Position numbers and translations under genes: made by a program. From Siderastrea radians (lineage: Eukaryota > Cnidaria > Anthozoa > Scleractinia > Rhizangiidae): a stretch of DNA of 64,000 nt. Below the pieces are notes generated by a model. That model ran no database searches. It was given only the letters and a program-made list of their open reading frames with translations, and had not been told where the DNA came from. Below are positions 55,025 to 64,000 of the stretch, piece by piece (the first letter of the stretch is position 1; every line of letters starts with the position of its first letter). The stretch spans positions 14,332,071 to 14,396,070 of the forward strand of contig OZ024892.1 of NCBI GenBank assembly GCA_964017195.1, written 5' to 3'.

Positions 55025-55969
55025 TCATGCCAAATTAATGTCTGAAGTGTGTGAACGCTCCATTTGTGGAGTAGCAGAACCTTCCCAGTTCAAACCCAGT
55101 CTGCCTGCTTGACCAGGTGTAATTTGAATCTTTTGCCGTCGTTTCTGTGAGATTTTCTTCAAAGCATCTTTAAATATTGGCATCCTAAAGGTGTACACAA
55201 ATGGGTTGACCATAGAATTTGCCAAATGTAGAGCATTCACAAACGACAGCACGGGCGGGGGAAAACATCGTAGGCAGAAGTCTTTGGTAGTATACACGAC
55301 AAAAGCTGGAAGCCAAAGCAACACTGACACAGCAATGACAATGAATATTGTTCTAGAAAGTTGTAAGTTATGCTTGGTAGATTGTCTGTCGTTCACTTCT
55401 ATTTCAGCTGTAGTGTGGCGCAGTCGATTGCGTATCTTAAGATAGCTTGCACATATCACCAAAAGAGAAATAAAAAGGCACACATGAATGGCGAAAAAAA
55501 CATATGCCCTGTCCACTTTATAGTAATACATCGATAATACACACAGACCACCCATGCATATCCCAACTGCCCAACTGATAGCGATGCTGTAGATGTAAGC
55601 TCTGGTGTTCAGTACACGGTGGCGAATGGGCCATAACACGGCGAAAACGCGCTCCAGAGAAATAAGAGCCAGGAAAAGCACAGACGTACTCGAAGCAAGG
55701 AGTTGAAGCGCTGACGATGGATTCTCTATACTTGTTTCTTGTCCTCCAACTGCCTTCACTTTGGGGATCTTCTCAGTCGCTAGGACGACGGGTTCTGCGA
55801 CTCCTACGAGTAAATCAGCGACTGCAAGGTTGATCAGGAGAAAACAAGTTCGTTTATGATGGAGTTTCTGTGTCCAGAATACAAAAATAGTAAACGCGTT
55901 TCCAAAGATGATTAAGACTGATTCCAGAACGTAGATAACGACGAATGCTATGGCCGTTGAGTTTAACAT
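55025..55969 (-). CDS. class A (rhodopsin-like) orphan GPCR (GPCR3)
   Basis: Intronless 314-aa seven-transmembrane receptor with a very short N-terminus carrying one sequon (NST at 3). TM1 GNAF (23-26); TM2 NLAVADLLVG (47-56); TM3 ends SLERVFAV with ERV in place of DRY (106-108) and Gln89 at 3.32; TM6 LLWLPAF (217-223); TM7 NPFVY (255-259). ECL3 has CLRC (232-235). As in GPCR1 and GPCR2, Cys3.25 and an ECL2 Cys are missing. Lack of Asp3.32 and Tyr7.43 argues against an amine ligand, and it is only distantly related to the other two. The 50-aa tail ends SDINLA. Ligand unknown. Confidence 0.92.
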   Translation of the reverse strand: MLNSTAIAFVVIYVLESVLIIFGNAFTIFVFWTQKLHHKRTCFLLINLAVADLLVGVAEPVVLATEKIPKVKAVGGQETSIENPSSALQLLASSTSVLFLALISLERVFAVLWPIRHRVLNTRAYIYSIAISWAVGICMGGLCVLSMYYYKVDRAYVFFAIHVCLFISLLVICASYLKIRNRLRHTTAEIEVNDRQSTKHNLQLSRTIFIVIAVSVLLWLPAFVVYTTKDFCLRCFPPPVLSFVNALHLANSMVNPFVYTFRMPIFKDALKKISQKRRQKIQITPGQAGRLGLNWEGSATPQMERSHTSDINLA

Positions 55970-57741
55970 GTCCTTGTCGATCGCTGTGGGTGTACCCTTT
56001 TTTCCTCGGGCTCAGTAGTTGTGAAGATCGGCGAAAACATGGTGATCTTGTTTTAGCCCCAGGTATCCAAATATTTAGTAATGTAATAAAGTTGTATAAC
56101 TCAAGCTCTGAAATGCCAAAATGTCATTCACCCCACGTACAGTTTAAACAGAAGAGAATTGCGAAATATCTTACTTTGATCTAAATGTCGGAAGAACGTG
56201 TTACCTATATTTAAATTTCGGTAGTTACAATTCTGTTTTGAGTAATACCTATGACAGCGGTCACGTTTAGAGACCATTCTCGTCGACTATGTTAACTCAG
56301 TTTCATTCAATTTCATGGAAAAGTGTCTCTTAAAAAGGACATTTGTCCTGAGATTTGAAGCGACAAACCCAGATGCATCTTCTTTTTTTTTCAACCTTTT
56401 TGTCTTGACAGCCAAGGTCTTTGATGATATAAATAGCCATGTTAAGATATTTACATTAGTTTTGCCTGTGTAATAAATCCGTCTGTGTCATGAACGATCG
56501 TTGTTTGATATTGCACATCTTGGATATCCGGTCACATCCATAACTTTCCCAGTAAATTATATTTGGAGAAAAGTTCATTATAATTATTTTTCTTCCGAAA
56601 AACTTCTGAGATGAGGTTCAAGCGCGAATTCGGTAATAACAATAAGAGTTTCCGAATATTTGTCTCCAAAATTAAATAATCAACCGGCACGCATCGTTAT
56701 AGGATAATCTAATCTATTCCCCTTTAAATTTGGGAATTCTGTAAACTTTTACGATTATCAAATTATGGAAGCATAGGCTCAACGTTAGGGCAGCATGGCG
56801 ATTGAGTGATTTGATTAGTGATTTCAGCAGAGTAGATAAGTAATTACAATGCTAAAGGACTAAGATTTTTTTTTTTGTACGAAAAACCTTCTAAACACTA
56901 AACAGTGTTTTCTCCGAAAACAGTAAACATTAAAATATTAGCCAATTTTACAGCAAACACTAAACATTGTGGGCAAATAACACTTAACACCAAACTTATT
57001 CAGACCCTCAGACAAGGTTTTACGTTGTCGTAAGTTTTAAATTAAACGGTTTTTCAATAATAAATAAAAGTAATAAAAACAAGATTTCAGGTGAAAGAAA
57101 TAACCACATAATACATAATTTGTTCAGTAACACCAAGTAAAATTACTTGCGTTTTTCGGGCGGTCTGATTGGCTACTCAAACGCTGGATAACAAGTTTTT
57201 GCCCATCTATCAGAAAACAAAATGTATCATATTAACTAAGACAACAATTTAGCTCGGTGTCGAAGAACACTGGTTGATTTTTACCTCCCCACTTCGCGGC
57301 TCGGTAAGTATTCACCAGAATTCACCGCCACTTCGGTGAATAATTGTTACTCCTCGAAATCGAGTTGCTATAGGCAACGAGGAGTACAGTTAACAATTGG
57401 CTATTCGATCACATACAGCGACATTGAGTGTAATAACTGCTTTTAATTACTGTATTGACAACCTCTTGTTATGAGAAATGTTTTAATCTTAGCCCCAGGA
57501 AACTTTTCTGTTGCAACTTTAGGCGTGCGTGCACATCCCTTAAACACATTTAGGCAAAGTTTGGAGAGAATTGGTTGTTATTAATAATTATGAGTGCATG
57601 ACGTCTTAAGTAATTTGATGTCAAGCCATTTTTAAATAAAAATGGGTGCTTTTCACCTTTTCTCGGTGAAAAAGGTTACAAATGCCGACAGAAAGCAGTA
57701 TTATGTTTAATAGTGATTATTTTGTAGTTGACGTGTCTTGT
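55970..57741. other. 5' flank of GPCR3 and spacer
   Basis: No gene seen. AT-rich; CTAAACACTAAAC-type short repeats occur at 56890-57000. Confidence 0.4.
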
Positions 57742-58060
57742 ATGGAAATTTTAGCGGAGCCCCTTTGCGGTCGAAGGTCGCAGAGCGGAGCACCACGGGT
57801 AAGGAAATTTGGTAACCTATCGATCCGAGAAATTTTGGTTCTGACGTCAGCGTACGCCCGTACGCCCGTCCACCCGTACAGACTATGGAGGAGGGGGAGG
57901 GGAGTCCCAAGGCAGCCCGACAGGGGGAAGATAATGCCATCTTTTCTTGGCGGAAAATTGTGCGGTGCTTTTGGGCAACCAGCCTTTTTCTTGGCGGGAA
58001 ATCGCATCATCATCGTCGCTTTTGAAAAGAGGTTTTTTTTAAAGGTTAAGCTTATTAAGC
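57742..58060. repeat. probable interspersed repeat, locally GC-rich
   Basis: The segment TTAGCGGAGCCCC to GGCGGGAAATCGCATC is much richer in GC than its surroundings and contains tandem ACGCCCGT blocks. Its open frame (138 codons) has no domain. I recall similar text from coral repeats; this is memory, not a search. Confidence 0.5.
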
Positions 58061-58440
58061 AAAACTATTGTTCGAGAGAACTGAAGTTTTATGCTTGAGA
58101 AAAAACGTCTTATATATATAGATGGAAAGAAAATTCAAAAGAATACTTAATCTGTCTTTTTGGTAGAAGGCGAAAGTTCAAGTTACGAAATTTGCCTTCG
58201 ACTTCATCTTTGTCGCGCTGTGTTCCTACGGCACATCGCTTGAGTTTGCAGCATGTGGCAGCGGTCCCGACGCCAACTATAGCAGTGCTAGTGCCTTGCG
58301 TTTTTTCTGTCCACAGCCATGGTTTTTCTGCGGCGGTCCTAACACATTTGCCCAGAAAACACCCTCGTGTTTATCCGATCGCGCTGCGATGAATCAACAG
58401 TCGGATGTGTATTCAAATTAACACGGATATAGTAGACGTG

Positions 58441-58512
58441 TTAGCTTAGCTCAATGGACATCGCCCGTAGCATGGGCGCAAAAGATACAGGGTTCGATTC
58501 TCAGGGGGGAAT
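58441..58512 (+). repeat. tRNA-like SINE head
   Basis: TTAGCTCAATGGA-type A-box and a B-box GGTTCGATTC (58491-58500) with a CCC-loop-GGG anticodon-like arm between them, followed by a T run. Acceptor strands do not pair, so it is not a working tRNA. Confidence 0.6.
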
Positions 58513-58608
58513 TTTTTTTTATCGTTTGGTGGAACACATTATACCCAAGGGGTGGTTCCAAGAACCTCTTTCCCCTGTTACGACGGTGGGGTAAAAGTTT
58601 GTCTGTAC

Positions 58609-61600
58609 CAGTCCGGGATCGTTATCAATTTTGATAACCATGTTACGTCACAACATGGCGGCCCTCTCAGAAATCGCGGATTTTCGTACTCGGTCCGCTT
58701 TATTCGTTATTTGTTCGGTAATACTCGGGCTATCTACCCATAGTTCTATTCGAGAAAGCCAGGGACGGAATGAACTCCACGTGTGCCAAAGATGGCGGAT
58801 GAAGGCAAACGATGAAGGAGGGAATTTTACTCGCAAAGAGAAAGAACACTTCAAATTCTGCGTCCAAATCAGGTAGGTTTTTCCACTTTGCCGTTAATTT
58901 TGAGTTGTTTAAAGAATTTTGTTGCATCCACAAAAATTATGTCGTATTCGTTAACCTTATTCCTTTCGATGTATGGTTTGTTTATCGTTGTGCACGATTT
59001 ATTAAAAAAGTGCACTGGGGTATTTTGATTTGCAGTCCGATTGCATCACTAACCGCCATTTTGTGTTTCTATTGACTGAGTCACTTGATCCTTCGTGTCT
59101 AAGATGCTTCGTTTTAGATTTTTGTGGTAATCACCAGACGCTGTTACCCAGATGCTTTTGAATTTCTGTGACAAATTTTTATACTTTTCTTACGAGTTTA
59201 AATTGGGGTTAGAGGACCTGCACGACTCCTACTTTGATATCTTTGTAAGCAGCGTCTGATCTATCTCGGTCTTTCGACCAATTTTGCTTCTTGTACCTTT
59301 GTAGTGGGTTTAGTTTGGAGGATGTTTTTAAAAATGATGACTGAATTGAGCCGTTTATAACTTTAGGCGTCGCGTTTTTAAGACTTTGATCTCAAGGTCA
59401 TATCTGATCTTTTTCTGATATCATGTGGCTTAACGCCTGTGTGTTATTCTTAGTTAAATTTGACCAAATCTGTTAAGGTGGCTCCATATAGTTTTTCAGC
59501 GCGCGAGGAATGGGAACTAAATTGGCAAAAGCGCGCGCGCGAGGAGCGCGACAGTCCAAGTCAGATGACATGTGCCAATCAACCTCCCAGGCGACCTTTT
59601 CCAAAGTCTGATTGAGGCATCTTTATGGCTTACCTTTTCAAAACCTGTCGAGCACATAGCAGTGAAATTATGAAAAGCCTTTAGTTTAATCGCTTTTGTA
59701 GCTGACAGTTGCAGTGCTACGATTGTTCTACGATTGTAGGACTGGATTGATTGCGATCTTTAAGTTCAAGCAACACAGAGAGGACTGAAAACGTTGCACG
59801 AATTATTACGCGCCTTCAAGAACTATGCGTGAAGAACTTCTTTCCGTTCTCAACTTGAAATATCAGTGCTGTCCAGGTCAGCTGTCGAGAATCTCTGGGA
59901 TGAGAAGCTTAAGTTTGTTTGGATCGAGCCTAAGTGTAAGTAATTTTTGGGAAAAGTGCTTTAGTTTTTGCCTTTCTAACAAGCCGTCTATTTTTTGTCC
60001 GGTAAATTGTCTCTACGGCCGTTCTCATACGGTTTCAGCAAAATACAGCTGACTTGCGAATATTATTGAGCGATGAATACATTACACACTTGTAACGAGG
60101 TAACAGTTGTCATTGAATTTTGATAAAAGTTGAAACTCAAAAGGACACTTATATTTCAGTGTCTATTTATCAGTCACCAGTAGCTTTTGATCGAAGTTTC
60201 ACTTGTGTTGACAATGTGCGACTTCAAAAACCTCGGTGGTCTAAAATAAAACCGAAAATTGAAAAAAGTTAAATTGTACCTAAGCTCAAATACAATTTTT
60301 ATTTTTATGAAAAATTATGCCTAGAATGATGGCATTCAGTGAACGAATAAAGGATGAGTATCGAGTTGACGGCCGGTTCTAAGACAGTCGGCGTTTCGCA
60401 GGCGTTCTGTTGACTTGTTGAACCTTGCAGAAAAATAATGTGGTCTTTTTCAAAACGTATAATTTCTTGTGGACATTTTTGTTCCCTTTCTCCAACGTCT
60501 GCCTTTAAATATAAATTGAAAGCTTATTTATATACTATTTGCTATTCCATGCAGTTATCAGACACGCAAGTAGCCGCTAAGAAACAACGCGGGTCTCGGC
60601 AGACAAAATATTGAGCTTACAACATAAAAAGGACGAGCTTCCCTGCTTTTCTTGGGTGGCATACCAAAAGATGTTCTAAGAGCAAACATGACCGCTTTAG
60701 TTTTTTTCTTGAAGAACGGTTGTAGATGGTAAAAATGAAACTGAAAGTGGTTTAATTATTCCGCGTTCTGGAAACTTTAAAGGAAATTTCTTGCTGCTGG
60801 CAATAAAGTGGCGGCTTCGTTCGAGTTTTTATATCGCGAATCGGTATAAATTTTCTTCTTTTTTGTTTGTTTGTTCGTTTTTTTCTTTATTTTTGCGAAT
60901 TTTTTTCGTCACATGGATCCTTTACAGTAAAGGAAAGCAGTTGTCCAGAAAAATGTTGTTCTTTGGAAAGAAAAGCTTTAGGAAAGCTTTTCTACCGCTT
61001 ACCCGCGTGCTGTCCACGCTCGTCCACGCAAAAGGAATCATGAGCATGCGCAACCCCGTAACTTGAAGAATTTTTATTTTGGTAACGTGAAGAAAAAAAG
61101 TAGGTTTGGAGGCATTTTCAAACGCTAATTGCGCGTGTTCCACTCGGTGAAATTTTTTTAAAATTGGAACATTTGTAGGATTTTTGTGTTTTTCAGTCAT
61201 ACTAAAGTAAGAGTAATTTTTGTACATGCACTTCTGCATTAATCGTCGAAAACGGAAATTTACTATTCTGACAAAACTTATGTACAAAATTTCTCACAGC
61301 TTTGCCAGCTGAGACTTCTCAAACGACAACATCTTTACAACAAAAATAGCGAAAATTCACCGTGTAAAAACCAAGAAATGACGTGAAGAAACTGGGTAAG
61401 CTTAAAAAATGAGCCAAACAACTATATCAGTGGTTGCCATGGAAACGGGCCAGGCCCAGAAATTGTGACTTTTTTGAAAAGTATAAAGGCTACGCTAGTT
61501 GCTTTTGTAGCTTTTCCCTAGTGAAATGTAAATCAATGTCCTGAAAATCATCAAAAAAGTTATGTATATTTGCTGTTGAAACTGATGAGAAACTGTATGG

Positions 61601-62715
61601 AGCCACCTTAAGCGAGTGTGGTTTTAATGCTGCTCTTGCAGCGACTTCAGAATACACGGCCACTTATCTACATATCTTTCAATGCTTTGAAGAACGAGCC
61701 ATATGAAAACAAAAGGAACAATTGTTATTCAGTGACATGCAAATAGGTGCCTGGGTATTCTAAAGTTTAGCCAAATCGGTGACAATAAACGATCTGAAAT
61801 ATTATCTGTTGCAGGATGTTGTGTTTCGCATCACGGAGTGTGATCTATAGACCTTTTTCGTCAAGAAATTGAAGTTGTAGCTTCTTTAGAGCTTAGCTTA
61901 TATCTTTTGCTCTAAACAAACTTCGCACATGCAAATTAAGTCTTAAATCCATGAACAATTGCAGCCTCAATCGCCTCCCGTGCAAGAGAATACTTCAATA
62001 TATAAGCTGTATCGTCGTTTGTGAAAGCAATATTTATTCATGGTGATTATTTCGTTTTTACTACAGGACCCTACAGAATGATGAACGTTCACCTTCCCCT
62101 GCCATGAACATGGCAAAGAAAAAGAAGCAAGAACAGAGCGAACACTGTGAAAATAAAATGTAATCAAATGAATGAATAAACGCTTTGTAATAGAATAATC
62201 GTTGTCTTCCTTCACTTGTCATTTCACTCAGAACAGTCGTTGCTTGAGAAAATTTGATGTAGTATCCTGCGAGCAAAGTCTCCTTCAATTTTCCTCCGAT
62301 TTTTCTAGATCAAGGGCGACTCTACTCGCAGGATACCAAGCTGGGTCGATGAAGTATTCGAAATTCATGTCACAGCTAGACTGAGAGTAGTCTCTAATTT
62401 TGGCGATGGCGACTGTGGGGTGGGCGAAATTCACACACGCACGCGCGTCACAGCTTTTGGAAATAACTTCTGGACAATAACACTATTCCCAAGTAATTTT
62501 CTTTCCATATTCCTGTGATACAAACATTAAATTCACTCGAAGAAAGTACAATGTAACCACTTCTCAGCCTTTCCGAAATCGTCTCGCGTTCGTCCGCCAT
62601 ATTGAATTCATGGCCGATGCCTCGCAATAGCGTCACGTGCACAAAAATTTGAGCAGCGATTGGCTAATGGTTTGTTTTGCTCCGAGTTATCAAAATTGAT
62701 AACGATCCCGGACTG
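58609..62715. mobile_element. 4.1-kb non-autonomous DNA transposon, 30-bp TIRs
   Basis: CAGTCCGGGATCGTTATC begins a 30-bp perfect terminal inverted repeat (58609-58638, 62686-62715). Exact TGTAC lies outside both ends (58604-58608, 62716-62720), a 5-bp target duplication. No transposase frame was recognised. About half of the interior is a separate younger element (59477-61607). Superfamily not assigned. Confidence 0.85.
59477..61607. mobile_element. 2.1-kb TTAA-flanked element nested in the 4.1-kb element
   Basis: GGTGGCTCCATATAGTTT at the left and its complement (GGTGGCTCCATACAGTTT, reverse strand) at the right form 22-bp TIRs with two mismatches; TTAA flanks both ends (59473-59476, 61608-61611). 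TTAA targets fit piggyBac- or Kolobok-type elements. Internal frames (up to ~120 codons) show no transposase. Confidence 0.85.
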
Positions 62716-63008
62716 TGTACGTCCCAGAGTTAAAGTTGGACAAAAAGACGTGAGTTCCCCCCTACCAGCAGCCTTGGTTACAAGCTAAAAATATAATTTA
62801 TTCCAAAACAAATTCAAGGAGGAAAATGTCGAAGTAAATCGAACCTATGGCCATCCATTGACTTGGTGGATGCTAACACCACTGATTATGAGCTGCTGGT
62901 GAGGCTTAAATACTAGGGAACAGATACTTACATGTAATCAAGCAATGTCAAAGAACAATCAGAATGCTGGGAATTTTATTTATGGCCTGGAATTGAAGTG
63001 CAACAAAC

Positions 63009-63813
63009 TAGCCTGAGAAAACAGCCGACGTCTCTCGAGGTCGCCACTTGAGCCCTCGCAGAACGACGTCTGAGTAACGAGCGCAGAAATTCCATACTGA
63101 TGACACGTCACTAGCCAGATCTAGGTAGTGCTTCTGATTGGTTGAAACGAAATTCCCTCGCGTTTTAACCAATCAGAAGCACTACCTAGATCTGGGTAGT
63201 GACGCGTCATCAGTATGGAATTTCTGCGCTCGTTACTCAGACGTCGTTTTGCGAGGGCTTCGGCCTAGCTAAAAAAATCCTGAAAAATGGCCTTAAAATC
63301 TTTCCGGAATTTCTCCAATATTGTTCTAAAAATCTCCGGTTTCACCTCTAAAAATCGCATAAAAACTCCTAAAAATCTCTAAAAATCCCTTGATATTAAA
63401 ACGCTGGGTGACCTCTGCTGAAAATTCCATGGCTTTGGTGGGCTTTTTGCTAGCGCTCTCAGTCTCAGCCAAATGAACAAGCTCCGCTGAACCCGCCATT
63501 TTGAACTCATTGACAGCAAGGAATGCTGCATTATGGGTAAAACTGCCGACGGATACCGTGAGGGGGCATCAAAAAGTTCCGTCACAATCGCTTGTAGTGA
63601 AACTTTTCTAAGTCTCAAGCTTTTTTGTAACAAATAAACAAAAAACCTTGAAAATATTCGCCAAAACCTCTAAAAATCCCTCCAAATCTCTATAAGACCA
63701 ATAGTTTTCTAAAAATCCCGTAAAGCTCTAAAAATCCAGTCCGGATTTTTGTTGCTAGGCCTACGAGGGCTCAAGTGGCGACCTCGCGAAACGTCGGCTG
63801 CGTTCTCAGGCTG
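63009..63813. mobile_element. palindromic MITE (~293 bp before interruption)
   Basis: TAGCCTGAGAAAACAGCCG at the left pairs with CGGCTGCGTTCTCAGGCTG at the right, and nearly the whole element is a palindrome centred near 63157 (GCGCAGAAATTCCATACTGA on both sides). ACAAAC flanks both ends (63003-63008, 63814-63819), and copy A shows the empty site. Confidence 0.9.
63260..63763. mobile_element. 504-bp hAT-like MITE nested in the palindromic MITE
   Basis: Exact 8-bp duplication CGAGGGCT on both sides (63252-63259, 63764-63771). TIRs TCGGCCTAGC and TAGGCCTAGC (reverse strand). At least seven CTAAAAATC motifs lie near the two ends, as expected of hAT subterminal binding repeats. No transposase. 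Confidence 0.9.
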
Positions 63814-64000
63814 ACAAACGTCAGTTGAACTTTTCTCAGGTAACCAAAAGAAAACGCTTTATGACTGTCTTTATATTGTTTTCTTTTGAAACGCATACAT
63901 AACTTGGAATAAATATAAGAGTTTGATTTAGTTTTGCGTTGGTGAACTGAGTGTAACTTTATCAAGGCCTTAAACGCTGGACGCAGCTGATGAGATTTTC

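Larger units (their letters stand above)
62738..64000 (+). repeat. dispersed repeat, copy B (interrupted), continues past the window
   Basis: Matches copy A (52365-52826) from GGACAAAAAGACGTGAG to GATGAGATTTTC at the window edge, with 63009-63813 inserted. Confidence 0.9.

Noticed and set aside
57682..58098. 138-codon frame on the plus strand as a gene
   Set aside because: It covers a GC-rich repeat-like block with competing frames on both strands and no domain.
58441..58512. A functional tRNA-Ala-like gene
   Set aside because: An AGC loop can be drawn but acceptor and T-stem pairing fail; better explained as SINE.

Overview
This is a nuclear genomic window from an animal, most likely an anthozoan cnidarian and probably a reef-building coral. 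The call rests on the gene content (NXPE-family genes with short, phase-conserved exons, intronless rhodopsin-class receptors, a histamine-N-methyltransferase-like gene), on the AT-rich, intron-bearing layout packed with inverted-repeat transposons, and on a tRNA-derived SINE whose wording I remember from coral genomes. Nothing bacterial or viral was recognised; no operons or CRISPR arrays are present.

Layout. 1-12081: no gene recognised; inverted-repeat elements, an almost perfect 1762-bp tandem duplication (5900-7661 and 7662-9423) carrying two copies of a dead non-LTR reverse transcriptase fragment, and simple repeats. 12082-13002 (-): intact single-exon HNMT-like methyltransferase. 13746-19394 (-): a complete five-exon NXPE gene (NXPE-A, 528 aa when spliced). 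20340-21790: a tandem array of 89- and ~106-bp units. 24702-25808 (-): class A receptor GPCR1. 26240-33600: array relatives in reverse orientation, an unassigned 174-aa frame and a MITE. 33617-33941: a SINE broken by a MITE. 35318-36310 (-): GPCR2. 36311-44055: MITEs and spacer. 44056-52309 (+): a second five-exon NXPE gene (NXPE-B, 530 aa), whose first intron holds a ~4.4-kb full-length palindrome (45577-49958). 55025-55969 (-): GPCR3. 58609-62715: a 4.1-kb terminal-inverted-repeat element with a 2.1-kb TTAA-flanked element inside it. 62738-64000: second copy of the repeat that follows NXPE-B, here carrying a MITE that itself carries a hAT-like MITE.

How the genes may relate. The two NXPE genes are paralogs, divergently oriented, with identical intron phases (1,1,1,0) and the GDS and DxxH residues expected of a PC-esterase/acyltransferase fold. 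GPCR1 and GPCR2 are paralogs that keep Asp3.32 and the WLPFF TM6 motif typical of amine receptors but lack the usual TM3-ECL2 disulfide; GPCR3 lacks Asp3.32. The HNMT-like enzyme keeps the SAM-binding motifs but has changed the residues that hold histamine in the vertebrate enzyme. A shared amine or small-molecule signalling role is an inference only; physical proximity is the sole link.

The most unusual sequence features are the zero-spacer palindrome inside the NXPE-B intron, which would make long double-stranded RNA in the pre-mRNA, and several nested transposon insertions that can be ordered in time from target-site duplications and an empty-site copy in the same window.
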